Notes under the pieces: generated by a model
What the model was told of the DNA's origin: nothing
Seen by the model: only the letters and a program-made list of their open reading frames with translations
Databases searched by the model: none
Made by a program: the position numbers and the translations under genes
Assembly (NCBI RefSeq): GCF_046506625.1
Contig: NZ_JBKFFP010000011.1
Location: 29,381-93,380, forward strand
DNA: 64,000 nucleotides
Origin: Zhengella sedimenti
GTDB taxonomy: Bacteria > Pseudomonadota > Alphaproteobacteria > Rhizobiales > Rhizobiaceae
Direction of reading: 5' to 3'
Shown here: positions 7,682-16,652 of the stretch, piece after piece
How the letters are laid out: each line of letters begins with the position of its first letter
How positions within the stretch are numbered: position 1 is the first letter of the stretch

Positions 7682-9082
7682 TCAGCACTCCGGTACGTTG
7701 ACGGCCAGTCCGCCAAGCGCTGTCTCCTTGTAGCGGCTGTCCATGTCGCGGCCTGTTTCGGCCATGGTGCGGATGCAGGCATCCAGCGAGACGATGTGCG
7801 CCCCGTCGCCGCGCATGGCCAGCGAAGCCGCCGTTACGGCCTTGACCGCCCCAAGCGCGTTCCGCTCGATGCATGGCACCTGGACGAGGCCCGCCACCGG
7901 GTCGCAGGTCATGCCGAGATGGTGTTCCAGAGCGATCTCGGCCGCATTCTCCACCTGTTCAGGCGTTCCGCCCATCACGGCCGCCAGACCTGCCGCGGCC
8001 ATGGCAGAGGCCGAACCCACCTCGCCCTGGCAGCCGACTTCCGCGCCGGAAATGGATGCGTTGTGCTTGATGATCCCCCCGACCGCCGCCGCCGTGAGAA
8101 GGAATTCGCGCCGCTGGACATGGTCCATGCCGTCATGGAATCGCATGGCGTATTTGAGAACCGCCGGCACAACCCCGGCCGCGCCATTGGTCGGCGCCGT
8201 GACGACCTTGCCGCCCGCGGCGTTCTCCTCGTTGACGGCCATCGCGTAGACCGACAGCCAATCGTTCGCCGCCATCGGGTTGAGGCGGTTCGACAGGCTT
8301 TCCTCGTTCAGCCGCGCATGCATCGCGGCGGCCCGGCGGCGCACCTTCAGGCCACCGGGCAATTCGCCGTGTGCCGCAAGGCCGCGTTCGATGCACGCAT
8401 TCATCGCCTCCCAGATACGGTCGAGACCGCCATCGAGGTCAGCCCGCGCCATGCGTGCTTCCTCGTTGGCCCTTTTCATGGCCGCGATGGACCGCCCGCT
8501 GTCCCGCGCCATCGCCAGCATCTCGGCGGCATTGGAAAAGGGAAATGGCGCACCCGGCCGCTCCTCGGGTCCGGGACCCTGGTGGACCGTGTTGAGTTCG
8601 TCCTCGGTCACCACGAAGCCGCCGCCGACCGAGTAGTAGACCCGGCGCAGCAACACGCGCCCGTCCTCGTCATGGGCCTGGAAGGCCATCCCGTTGGCAT
8701 GACCGGGCAGCGGGTTCCTGCGGTCGATCACAAGGTCGGCGTCCGGATCGAACCGGTAGGCCGGATGTCCTTCAGGCCTCACCATGCGCTCCGCCGCAAC
8801 GCGTTCAACCACGCGTTCAGCCTCGTCCGGATCGATCTGCGAGGGCGCGTGGCCGTCAAGCCCCAGCAACACGGCCCTGTCGGTCGCGTGACCCCGCGCC
8901 GTGAAGGCCAGCGAGCCGTGCAGGCTCGCGGAAAGCTGCGTGACGCGAGCCCCGGCAGGCCGCGGCCATGACCCGCCCTTCACTTCCTCGAGGAAGCGCC
9001 GCGCCGCGTTCATGGGCCCCATAGTATGCGAACTCGAAGGCCCGAGACCGATCTTGAACAGATCGAATACCGAAAGGAACAT
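7682..9082 (-). CDS. sdaA: L-serine dehydratase (single-chain, iron-sulfur)
   Basis: Converts L-serine to pyruvate and ammonia using a [4Fe-4S] cluster. The 466 residues begin with the typical MFLSVFDLFKIGLGPSSSHT of the beta domain. They contain VTAPTNGAAGVVPAVL and the cysteines expected to hold the cluster in GAEVGCQGEVGSA and GMTCDPVAGLVQVPC. The frame extends 46 codons upstream, but the ATG at 9082 has AGAGAG upstream and matches the family start. It is followed on the same strand by DUF1489 after 83 bases. Confidence 0.95.
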   Translation of the reverse strand: MFLSVFDLFKIGLGPSSSHTMGPMNAARRFLEEVKGGSWPRPAGARVTQLSASLHGSLAFTARGHATDRAVLLGLDGHAPSQIDPDEAERVVERVAAERMVRPEGHPAYRFDPDADLVIDRRNPLPGHANGMAFQAHDEDGRVLLRRVYYSVGGGFVVTEDELNTVHQGPGPEERPGAPFPFSNAAEMLAMARDSGRSIAAMKRANEEARMARADLDGGLDRIWEAMNACIERGLAAHGELPGGLKVRRRAAAMHARLNEESLSNRLNPMAANDWLSVYAMAVNEENAAGGKVVTAPTNGAAGVVPAVLKYAMRFHDGMDHVQRREFLLTAAAVGGIIKHNASISGAEVGCQGEVGSASAMAAAGLAAVMGGTPEQVENAAEIALEHHLGMTCDPVAGLVQVPCIERNALGAVKAVTAASLAMRGDGAHIVSLDACIRTMAETGRDMDSRYKETALGGLAVNVPEC

Positions 9083-9196
9083 GCACCATCTCTCTGTGCT
9101 GCGGGACCACCCCGCTCCGTCTTGCGGAATGCTGCATGGAAGATACACGCTTTTACCGGCCGGAACCGCCATGGGCTTGGCAATTGGCGACACGGC

Positions 9197-9228
9197 AAAA
9201 GAAAAACGCCGGTGCGTCAAGCACCGGC
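9197..9228 (-). terminator. Rho-independent terminator of the 42-residue membrane protein gene
   Basis: Perfect 8-bp stem GCCGGTGC/GCACCGGC with a 5-base loop; on the minus strand it is followed by GTTTTTCTTTT. It begins 29 bases after the small gene's stop and so separates that gene from sdaA. Confidence 0.9.
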
Positions 9229-9257
9229 GCCTTTCGGCATTTTATATCCCGGAGAAA

Positions 9258-9386
9258 TCAGTTTGTGGCGACAACCGAAACGGTATCCGCGCCACCGAAC
9301 AGCCAAGCCAGCAAAATCACGCTGGCAAACGCCGCCACTGCCCAGGCTGTGACGCCCCAGCAGCTTTTCTGAACGGTATCGTCCAT
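9258..9386 (-). CDS. Small single-pass membrane protein, 42 residues
   Basis: Too short for routine gene finding but well supported. The ATG at 9386 has AGGAC 6 bases upstream, and a strong terminator follows 29 bases after the stop. The product starts MDDTVQKSCWGVTAW, then has one hydrophobic helix (about 14-30, AVAAFASVILLAWLFG) and a short polar tail. The Cys-Trp pair just before the membrane segment is distinctive. No function can be assigned. Confidence 0.65.
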   Translation of the reverse strand: MDDTVQKSCWGVTAWAVAAFASVILLAWLFGGADTVSVVATN

Positions 9387-9758
9387 GAATGGTCCTGTCT
9401 TGCTGTTACCCCGCAGGTCGCCGCCGGCAAGACGGCCTGTGCAACCCGTGAAGCGGACCGATACGCCCCCATGCCGTGCAATGCAAGCCGAAAAACGGCG
9501 CAAAAAAGGCTCGCCGCTTTTTCTGCTGCAGCGCAACATGAGCAACATGCTGAAATGTTTTATATTTTCGAGATAACGAAAGTTTACCGACTGATAACAT
9601 CTGCGGCGGAATCGTGATCCGAGCGGCGGGTCATGGAAGTTCCGGCCTGTGGAAAAGCCCCGACATGGCCTGCAAGGGAATCGGCATGGACGGTCTTGCC
9701 AGACCGCAACCGGCATGAAATGACCAGCGCGCGAAACAGCCGGAAGGACACGGGCACC
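9387..9758. other. Intergenic region with A/T-rich core and an orphan terminator-like hairpin
   Basis: 372 bases between two divergent genes. It has an A/T-rich stretch at about 9556-9600, a tandem repeat GCAACATGA/GCAACATGC (about 9533-9551), and a hairpin at 9491-9522 described separately. I see no credible protein-coding frame. Confidence 0.5.
9491..9522. terminator. Bidirectional terminator-like hairpin in a divergent intergenic region
   Basis: AAAAACGGCG (9491-9500) pairs with CGCCG-C-TTTTT (9512-9522) around an 11-base loop, so a T run follows the stem on both strands. No annotated gene reads into it from either side, which suggests a short untranslated transcript. Confidence 0.45.
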
Positions 9759-10046
9759 ATGGACAAGAGCGATACCGATCTGCTCCGGCGGACCATCCTG
9801 AACCTGGTTGCCGGGCGTGGACCTGGGAAGTCGATCTGCCCGTCGGAGGCCGCGCGCGCGATCGCCGGTCCGGACGAAAAGCAATGGCGGCTCCTGATGA
9901 AACCCTTGCGCGCCGAGGCCGTCGCCATGGCGAAGGCGGGACGGATCGTCATCCTGCGCAAGGGCAAGCCGGTCGATCCCGGCGATTTCAGGGGCGTGTA
10001 CCGTATCGCCCTTCCAGGCGGCGGTCAGGGCGACGGGAACAGCTGA
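9759..10046 (+). CDS. DUF3253 family protein
   Basis: A 95-residue cytoplasmic protein of unknown function. It shows the family pattern of a winged-helix-like fold: ILNLVAGRGPGKSICPSEAARA, WRLLMKPLRAEAVAMAKAGR and ILRKGKPVDPGDFRGVYRI. The ATG at 9759 has GGAAGGA upstream; an in-frame ATG at 9720 is a less likely alternative. Its 3' end overlaps the convergent YdcF-like gene by 22 bases. Confidence 0.8.
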   Translation: MDKSDTDLLRRTILNLVAGRGPGKSICPSEAARAIAGPDEKQWRLLMKPLRAEAVAMAKAGRIVILRKGKPVDPGDFRGVYRIALPGGGQGDGNS

Positions 10047-10819
10047 GGGATTCGCCCCGTAAGATAGTAGGCGGTCAGGCCGATCCATTCCCTCAGGCCC
10101 AGCGTCAGTTCGTCAAGCGCGTCGACAGGCGCCCGGCGCGCCATGCCGAACCCGGCCGGACCCGGCGTGCGGTAATCGACCGGCCATGGCGTGACGGCGA
10201 AGCCGGCCATGCGGAAAAGCGCCATGGAGCGAGGCATGTGGAAGGCCGAGGTGACGAGCAGCCATGTCTCGCCCTCTTTTGGCGCCAGAAGATCGTAGCT
10301 GTAGCGGGCATTTTCCGCGGTATTGCGCGAACGGTTCTCCAGTACCAGCCGGTCGCGCTCCACGCCCAGCGCCGTCATCAGCCGTCCGGCGCTGTCGGCA
10401 TCCCCCTCGCCATAGGCGATCAAGGCTCCGGAACCGCCCGAAATCACCAGTTTCGCCTGCGGATAGCGGCGCGCCAGGATCGCGCCCTCGACGAACCGGT
10501 CTCCGGCATCCTCCAGCTCGTGCCCGCCGCGCGCCAGGTTGACGGCTCCCGCCATTCCGCCCCCAAGCACGATGATTCCCGTAACTATTTCAGGGGGCGG
10601 GTCCGGCCTCGGGAACCGCTCCTCCAGCGGATTGAGGAGCATCTGGCCCGCATTGGTCCAGCCGCCCGCGACGAGCAGGAGAAGCCCGAGCGACGACATG
10701 ACGACCGCCGCGCGCCGCCAGTTCATGAGCGCGGCAAGGGCCGTCGCCAGCATGATGAGAAACAGCAGGCCCAGCGGCTGGATGACGAACCAGGCCATCT
10801 TCGACAGGTAAAAGAACAT
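10025..10819 (-). CDS. YdcF/SanA-like DUF218 membrane protein
   Basis: 264 residues: two hydrophobic helices in the first 55 residues, then a DUF218 domain. That domain has the GIIVLGGG strand, LVISGGSG, an ENRSRNTAENA motif and VTSAFHMPRS, all typical of the ElyC/YdcF/SanA group, which is linked to envelope maintenance. The role here is unknown. It starts 6 bases after the MscS-like gene ends, so the two are probably cotranscribed. Confidence 0.85.
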   Translation of the reverse strand: MFFYLSKMAWFVIQPLGLLFLIMLATALAALMNWRRAAVVMSSLGLLLLVAGGWTNAGQMLLNPLEERFPRPDPPPEIVTGIIVLGGGMAGAVNLARGGHELEDAGDRFVEGAILARRYPQAKLVISGGSGALIAYGEGDADSAGRLMTALGVERDRLVLENRSRNTAENARYSYDLLAPKEGETWLLVTSAFHMPRSMALFRMAGFAVTPWPVDYRTPGPAGFGMARRAPVDALDELTLGLREWIGLTAYYLTGRIPQLFPSP

Positions 10820-10825
10820 CGGCGC

Positions 10826-12181
10826 CTATTCCTTCCGCCGCCGTCCGCGCCGTGGCGCGGCTTTCGCCGGAGCCGTGGCTGCGTCGCGGATATCCACCGG
10901 CGTACGCATGATCACCTCGCGATGCGGGAACGGAATGCCGACACCGTTTTCCTTGAAGGTATCCCACAAGGCCATCATCACGGCCCCGCGGACATTCGTG
11001 AGGCCTGCCTGTGGATCGGCAATCCAGAAACGCAGCACGAAGTCGAGCGAACTGTCCCCGAAACCGGTCAGCCAGCAGACCGGCGAGGGATGCGACTGCA
11101 CCCGGGGTGCCGCCCCCTTGCAGGCCTCGACGGCCAGCTTCGAGACCTCGTGCGGATCGGAATCGTAGGATACCCCGAACTCCACGTCGAGACGGACAAG
11201 CTGGTCGCTGAACGACCAGTTCACCACGCGGTTGGTGATGAACTCCTCGTTCGGGATCAGGTATTCCCGCCCGTCCCGCGTGACGACGGAAACGAACCGG
11301 GCCCGCAATTCGCGGATCCAGCCGAAGGTCTCGTTGAGCGAGATCGTGTCGCCCGGCTTGATCGACCGATCGAGCAGGATGATGATTCCGCTGATGAAGT
11401 TCGAGACGACCTTCTGCAGGCCGAAGCCGAGCCCAACCCCGACCGCGCCTGAAAACACGGTCAGTGCCGTCAGGTCGATCCCCAGCGACGACAGCGCGAC
11501 CGCACCGGCCACCAGCACCAGCATGATCTTGATGATCTTGCCGAGGAGAACGCGCAGCGATGGCGTCAGGTCATCGCTCATTTGCAGGCGCCGGTCGATG
11601 AAATTGCCGAAGGCCGTGGCGAGCCACAGCGTCGCACCGAGGGCGAACAACGCCTGCAGGGCGAACCATGCCGAGATGCGGGTCTTGCCGATGCTGAGCG
11701 CAAGGCTGTCGAGCATCGCCTGGATCTGCCCGGAGATGCCCAGCACGATGATCGCCGCCCAGATCCAGCCCGCATAGGCGACGACCCGCGCCAATGTCCG
11801 GTTGCGAATGACCCGCGAGAGCACCGAGATCACCAGCCAGAGCGAGGCCAGCGACAGGATGAGCTCGATCAGCCAGGAGCGGCTCGGCCATGTTGCCGCC
11901 CGCATCACCGCGAGTGTCAGCGCCATGGCCAGCACGAAAATCACCCATTCGGAGCGCCGCAGCAGCGCGACGATCATGCGCAGCAAACCGGGATTGCCCC
12001 GGATGCGCCGCGCGCGCTCCTCAAGTGCCGGCTCGACCCTGAGCGAGATGAGCCAGGCCAGCAGGAACACCCAGGCAGCGAGCGCCAGCTGGATTCCGGT
12101 CCACACGGGATCCATGGAGCCGATCAGTCCTTCGAAGTGCCGCGCCGCGGCGGAAAGCAGATCGGCGACCGTTTCGCTCAT
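10826..12181 (-). CDS. MscS-family mechanosensitive ion channel
   Basis: 451 residues with about five predicted membrane helices before the conserved pore-lining helix. The core follows: TVFSGAVGVGLGFGLQKVVS, NFISGIIILLDRSIKPGDTI and the beta domain with RFVSVVTRDGREYLIPNEEF and VVNWSFSD. This matches the larger MscS-like channels that vent solutes at hypo-osmotic shock. It ends in a basic ARRGRRRKE-type tail. Its ATG overlaps the aldo/keto reductase stop by 4 bases (ATGA), a sign of coupled translation. Confidence 0.92.
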   Translation of the reverse strand: MSETVADLLSAAARHFEGLIGSMDPVWTGIQLALAAWVFLLAWLISLRVEPALEERARRIRGNPGLLRMIVALLRRSEWVIFVLAMALTLAVMRAATWPSRSWLIELILSLASLWLVISVLSRVIRNRTLARVVAYAGWIWAAIIVLGISGQIQAMLDSLALSIGKTRISAWFALQALFALGATLWLATAFGNFIDRRLQMSDDLTPSLRVLLGKIIKIMLVLVAGAVALSSLGIDLTALTVFSGAVGVGLGFGLQKVVSNFISGIIILLDRSIKPGDTISLNETFGWIRELRARFVSVVTRDGREYLIPNEEFITNRVVNWSFSDQLVRLDVEFGVSYDSDPHEVSKLAVEACKGAAPRVQSHPSPVCWLTGFGDSSLDFVLRFWIADPQAGLTNVRGAVMMALWDTFKENGVGIPFPHREVIMRTPVDIRDAATAPAKAAPRRGRRRKE

Positions 12182-13008
12182 GCGGCATCCCAGACGGGAG
12201 AGAAGTCGAAATTGCAGATACGGTCATTGCGCTGGCGAAGCGCCGAGATGGCGGCCATTTCCTCCTCCGACAGGGCGAAGTCGAACACGGCGAGGTTCTC
12301 GGCAAGCCTTTCCGGCCGCGATGTCCGGGGAATCGCGATGACCCCCTTCTGCTGGACGTGCCAGCGCAGCACGATCTGGCCAGGTGAGCGTCCATGCGCC
12401 GCCGCTGCGTCGCGCACCGCCGGCTCCTCGAACAGCGCCCCGCCGCGATAGAGCGGGCAATAGGAAGTCATCGCCATCCCGTTGGCCGCCAGCATAGCCC
12501 TCATCTTTTCCTGGTTCAGATAGGGATGATACTCGACCTGGTTGCAGACCAGCGGCGCTTCGCTCAGGTCGATGGCCTGGGCCAGAAGCGCGGTCGGAAA
12601 GTTGGAAACGCCGATATGCCGGGTCATGCCGGAGGATCTCACTGCATTCAGCGCACGGATCGAATCGGACAATGCAATGGCGGGGTTCGGCCAGTGGATC
12701 AGAAACAGGTCGACCTGGTCGACGCCGAGCCGCTTGAGGCTGGCCTCGGCCGAACGTTGCAGGTCGCCATCCCCGATATCGGTGAACCATACCTTGGTCG
12801 TCAGGAAATAATCCTCGCGTGGAAGGCCGGACGCGCGCAGGCCTTCGCCGACCGCTTCCTCGTTGCGGTACATCGCGGCCGTATCCACATGGCGGTAGCC
12901 CACGCGCAATGCTTCGGCCACCATGCCGGCGCAATGATCGCCTTCCAGGGTCCAAGTTCCCATGCCGATGGCCGGAATGGCAGCACCCTTCGCTTCAACT
13001 CTGTGCAT
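12178..13008 (-). CDS. Aldo/keto reductase
   Basis: 276-residue cytoplasmic NADPH-dependent reductase. The catalytic tetrad is present at Asp42, Tyr47, Lys72 and His105 (GYRHVDTAAMY, TTKVWF, LFLIHWPN). The C-terminal cofactor motif is IPRTSRPERLAEN. It resembles the DkgB type that reduces 2,5-diketogluconate and methylglyoxal, but the substrate cannot be read from sequence. It is the first gene of a leftward set with the MscS-like and YdcF-like genes. Confidence 0.92.
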   Translation of the reverse strand: MHRVEAKGAAIPAIGMGTWTLEGDHCAGMVAEALRVGYRHVDTAAMYRNEEAVGEGLRASGLPREDYFLTTKVWFTDIGDGDLQRSAEASLKRLGVDQVDLFLIHWPNPAIALSDSIRALNAVRSSGMTRHIGVSNFPTALLAQAIDLSEAPLVCNQVEYHPYLNQEKMRAMLAANGMAMTSYCPLYRGGALFEEPAVRDAAAAHGRSPGQIVLRWHVQQKGVIAIPRTSRPERLAENLAVFDFALSEEEMAAISALRQRNDRICNFDFSPVWDAA

Positions 13009-13073
13009 GTTTCACTCGCTCCCTCGTTCATTGCGATTGACCGGGACGCACCCGGTTGAAATACCTGTCATTC

Positions 13074-14060
13074 ATGATGGAAACGCAGTCTATGGCATCG
13101 GGGGCGACGGGCAAGGGCCGCATAGCGGCAATCGATGCGGCGCGAGCCATCGCGCTGGCCGCGATGGCAATCTACCACTTCACCTGGGACCTCGAATTCT
13201 TCGGCTATGTGGAGGCGGGAACCGCGGCAAGCGGCGGCTGGAAGCTCTTCGCCCGCTGCATTGCCGGCTCCTTCCTTGTCCTGGCAGGCATGGGCCTGGT
13301 GCTCGGCCACGGGCAAGCCATGCGGTGGCGCTCCTATCTGGTGCGGCTGGCGCGCGTGGCCGCCGCCGCCGCCCTGATCACGCTGGTCACCTGGTTCGCC
13401 ATGCCGGATACCTTCATCTTCTTCGGCATCCTTCACCAGATTGCCCTGGCCGGGGTCCTCGGCCTGGCATTCCTGCGGTTGCCGTGGTTCGCCACCGCCC
13501 TCGCAGCGTTGGCGATCATCGCCCTGCCCCAGGTCTTTCGCGATCCGGCCTTTGCCGCGCCCTGGTTGCGCTGGACGGGGCTGGCACCGTTTCCGCCCAA
13601 CTCCAACGACTACGTCCCCGTCTTCCCCTGGACGGGAATCGTGCTTGCGGGCATGGCGCTGGCGCAACTGGGGCTCGCGCGGGGCTGGTTCGAGGCTCTG
13701 CGCCGGACCCGGCTGAATGCGCGCGTGCCGGCATGGCTTGCCTGGCCGGGCCGTCACAGCCTCGCGGTCTACCTTCTCCATCAGCCGCTTCTCATCGCAC
13801 TTGTCTGGACCTGGGCCCAGTTTTTTCCTCCGGCCGTCACCGTCGGCGATGCGCGGCCCGGCTGCGAGGCGCAATGCATGCAGACCAACGACGAAGCCTT
13901 TTGCCGGGCATGGTGCCTTTGCGTCCTTGACGAACTGGATGCGCGCGGCATGCTCGCACCGGCACTGAGCGGCCGGCCCTCGCCGGATGCGCAGGACGCC
14001 ATCGAAACCGCGCGTGCCATCTGCCAGGCGCGAACAGGAACAGGAGAGCAATCACGATGA
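13074..14060 (+). CDS. DUF1624 / heparan-alpha-glucosaminide acetyltransferase-type membrane protein
   Basis: Integral membrane protein of about 328 residues with some seven or eight hydrophobic helices. The opening RIAAIDAARAIALAAMAIYHF and WPGRHSLAVYLLHQPLLI near the C-terminus match DUF1624, related to acyltransferases that modify sugars. A soluble C-terminal tail contains four cysteines (CEAQC, CRAWC). Starts at 13074, 13077 or 13092 are all possible, and the frame also has an upstream TTG. It overlaps the ICMT-like gene by 4 bases. Confidence 0.8.
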   Translation: MMETQSMASGATGKGRIAAIDAARAIALAAMAIYHFTWDLEFFGYVEAGTAASGGWKLFARCIAGSFLVLAGMGLVLGHGQAMRWRSYLVRLARVAAAAALITLVTWFAMPDTFIFFGILHQIALAGVLGLAFLRLPWFATALAALAIIALPQVFRDPAFAAPWLRWTGLAPFPPNSNDYVPVFPWTGIVLAGMALAQLGLARGWFEALRRTRLNARVPAWLAWPGRHSLAVYLLHQPLLIALVWTWAQFFPPAVTVGDARPGCEAQCMQTNDEAFCRAWCLCVLDELDARGMLAPALSGRPSPDAQDAIETARAICQARTGTGEQSR

Positions 14061-14539
14061 CCGGCGATCTGGAACGGCCCAACCGGATACCCTGGCCGCC
14101 TCTCCTCTATGGCGTGGCCATTCTCGCAGCCATCGGCGCTCAATTCGTGCTGCCGCTCGGTCTCGGCTGGATCCCGCGTCCCTTTTCCGACATCCTGTTC
14201 GCCATTGGATGGCTGGTGATTGCCGGCGCGCTGGCGCTGGATTTCTCTGCCATGGCGGCCATGCGCAAGGCGCGGACGACAATCCTTCCCCACAAGCGCT
14301 CCGATCACCTTGTCAGTTCCGGTCCCTTCAGGATCACCCGCAACCCCATCTATCTTGGTAATACCATGCTGATGATCGGTGTGGGCCTCGTCTCCGGCAT
14401 TGCCTGGTTCATCCTGCTGGCCTTTGTGGCCGCCTTCGCCACGCAGAAGCTGGCCATCGAACGCGAGGAGGCGCATCTGACCCACCGCTTCGGCAAGCCC
14501 TACCGCGATTACATGAAGAAGGTCCGCCGCTGGATCTGA
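14057..14539 (+). CDS. Isoprenylcysteine carboxyl methyltransferase (ICMT)-like membrane protein
   Basis: 160 residues with about four hydrophobic helices. The family motif is present: SGPFRITRNPIYLGNTMLM and, near the end, EREEAHLTHRFGKPYRDYMK. Bacterial members are thought to be membrane methyltransferases with unknown substrates. It starts within the stop of the preceding acyltransferase-like gene (ATGA overlap), so the pair may act on the same lipid or envelope molecule; that link is inference. Confidence 0.85.
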   Translation: MTGDLERPNRIPWPPLLYGVAILAAIGAQFVLPLGLGWIPRPFSDILFAIGWLVIAGALALDFSAMAAMRKARTTILPHKRSDHLVSSGPFRITRNPIYLGNTMLMIGVGLVSGIAWFILLAFVAAFATQKLAIEREEAHLTHRFGKPYRDYMKKVRRWI

Positions 14540-14570
14540 CCGGCCGGGGGAACCGGTGCACCCGGCGGCA

Positions 14571-14957
14571 TCAGGTGCTCACGCCCAGTTCCGCCATGCG
14601 CTCCAGGCAGGCCTCCTCGGCCCGGTCGAGTTCGGCCAGCGTTTCCTCGAGGTCGCGCCGTTTCTGACGCAATTCCTCGCGCCGTTCCTCGATCTTGGCG
14701 ATGATCGTCTTCAATTGCCCGCCCTCGCCGGGCGGTTCGCGGTACATCTGGATGATGTCGCGAATCTCGGCGATGGAAAAGCCGAGCCGTTTGCCGCGCA
14801 TGATCTGCTTGATCAGGTGCCGGTCGGCCGGCCGGTAGAGGCGTGTGCGCCCGCGCCGGAACGGCTGGATCAAACCCTCGTCCTCGTAGAAGCGCAGGGT
14901 CCGGGTGGACACGCCGAATTCCTTGGTGAGTTCCGTGATGGTGTAGAATTCGCGCAT
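14571..14957 (-). CDS. MerR-family transcriptional regulator
   Basis: 128 residues: an N-terminal winged helix (YTITELTKEFGVSTRTLRFYEDEGLI, split here as DNA-recognition and wing regions), then a long coiled-coil dimerisation helix rich in Glu, Arg and Leu. There is no C-terminal Cys cluster or drug-binding domain, so no metal or drug ligand is indicated. The frame continues to a GTG at 14990, but the ATG at 14957 fits the family N-terminus. It stands alone between convergent and same-strand neighbours. Confidence 0.9.
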   Translation of the reverse strand: MREFYTITELTKEFGVSTRTLRFYEDEGLIQPFRRGRTRLYRPADRHLIKQIMRGKRLGFSIAEIRDIIQMYREPPGEGGQLKTIIAKIEERREELRQKRRDLEETLAELDRAEEACLERMAELGVST

Positions 14958-15077
14958 GCTTGCAGCCCGTTCACGATGGCATCCTGGCACAAGTCTGCAT
15001 AACCCTTACGTAAAAGTCAAATAGCCAACCGAACCGCTTCGCCCGCCCCCGCTTCGGCCGGAGAGATCAACGTGTCC

Positions 15078-16511
15078 TCAGCCGATTGCGAACCACCACG
15101 CCGCCAGCGCCAGGAATGCGAAGAAACCGACGACATCCGTCACCGTGGTGACGAAGACGCCGGAGGCAATGGCCGGATCGGCGCCAACCCTGTCGAGCAG
15201 AAGCGGTATCAGGATGCCGGCCAGCGCCGCGGCCAGCATGTTGACGACCATGGCCATGGCGATCACCGCGCCAAGGCCCGGACTTGAGAACCACAGCGCC
15301 GCCACCACGCCGATGATGATGGCAAAGAGGATGCCGTTCACCATGCCGACCATGGTCTCGCGCCGGATGACCCGGCCGGCATTGTAGATGTCGATGTCCT
15401 TGGTGGCGAGCGCGCGCACCGCCACCGTCATGGTTTGCGTGGCGGCATTACCGCCCATCGAGGCAACGATCGGCATCAGCACGGCCAGCGCGACCATCTG
15501 CTCGATGGTTGCATCGAACAGCCCGATCACCAGCGAAGCGAGAACGGCCGTGCCGAGATTGATCAGCAGCCAGAGAAAGCGCGAGCGCGCGGCCTCGGCC
15601 ACGCTGTCGGAGAGCTCCTCGTCACCGACGCCGCCCATGCGCTTAATGTCCTCCTCGGCCTCCTGCTGGATGACGTCGACGACATCGTCAATGGTCAGCA
15701 CGCCGACAAGCCGTTCGTTCTCGTCCACCACGGCGGCCGACAGCAGGTCGTATTGCTCGAAGACCTGCGCCGCCTCCTCCTGGTCCATCGTCGCCGGAAT
15801 GGCATGGCGCGTCTCGTGCATCACCTCCTCGACCTTGGTGCCGCGCTTGGTACGCAGGATGCGGTCGAGGTTGACCGCGCCGACCAGCCGGAAGGTCGGG
15901 TCGATGACGAAGATCTGCGAGAAACTGTCGGGCAGGTCCTTGTCCTCGCGCATGTAGTCGATCGTCTGCCCGACCGTCCAGAAGGGCGGCACGGCGACGA
16001 ACTCCGACTGCATGCGCCGGCCGGCCGTTTCTTCCGGATAGTCGAGGGAGCGGCGCAGCCGGATGCGCTCGGTGAACGGCAGCTTGGAGAGGATCTCTTC
16101 CTGGTCTGCCTCTTCGAGGTCTTCGAGGATGTAGACCGCGTCGTCGGAATCCAGTTCCTGGACGGCCTGCGCGATCTGGTCGTTGGGCAGCGATTCCACG
16201 ATCTGGAGGCGGATCGCCTCGTCCACCTCGGTCAGCGCGGCGAAGTCGAAATCCGTGCCCAGCAGTTCCACCAGCCCCCGGCGTTGATCCGGGAGCAGCG
16301 CTTCGAGGAGGTCCGCGAGTTCCGATTCATGCAGTTCGCTGGCGTCGCGCTTCAGCGTGATGGTATCGCGGTCGGCAATCGCTGCGCCTATGTGCGCCAG
16401 GTAGGACGCGCGCACATAGCCTTCATCGTCGTAGATGTCGGCCCCGGTCAGGCTCTCACCGGCGTCAGCCGGGACTTTTTCCAACTCTTCGTCTGACACC
16501 CCGCCCTCCAT
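15078..16511 (-). CDS. mgtE: Magnesium transporter MgtE
   Basis: 477-residue Mg2+ channel of the inner membrane. Domains in order: a MgtE N-domain of acidic helices (about 60-165), two CBS domains (about 170-300) that sense cytosolic Mg2+, then five transmembrane helices. The signature PIVASMGGNAATQTMTVAVR lies in the pore region. The start at 16511 is an ATG. It diverges from the DUF4864 gene over 141 bases. Confidence 0.95.
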   Translation of the reverse strand: MEGGVSDEELEKVPADAGESLTGADIYDDEGYVRASYLAHIGAAIADRDTITLKRDASELHESELADLLEALLPDQRRGLVELLGTDFDFAALTEVDEAIRLQIVESLPNDQIAQAVQELDSDDAVYILEDLEEADQEEILSKLPFTERIRLRRSLDYPEETAGRRMQSEFVAVPPFWTVGQTIDYMREDKDLPDSFSQIFVIDPTFRLVGAVNLDRILRTKRGTKVEEVMHETRHAIPATMDQEEAAQVFEQYDLLSAAVVDENERLVGVLTIDDVVDVIQQEAEEDIKRMGGVGDEELSDSVAEAARSRFLWLLINLGTAVLASLVIGLFDATIEQMVALAVLMPIVASMGGNAATQTMTVAVRALATKDIDIYNAGRVIRRETMVGMVNGILFAIIIGVVAALWFSSPGLGAVIAMAMVVNMLAAALAGILIPLLLDRVGADPAIASGVFVTTVTDVVGFFAFLALAAWWFAIG

Positions 16512-16652
16512 CCGACTCGCGCATCCACGCTCCTGTCTAGAGCAACATTTTCACCGATTGAAGGCATGGGACCGGTGTTTTAGCGTTGGGATGAAACTGC
16601 TTTCGTCCAAATCCCGTATCAAGGAGTCATGATAGACCGGAGGGAGGCTGCC

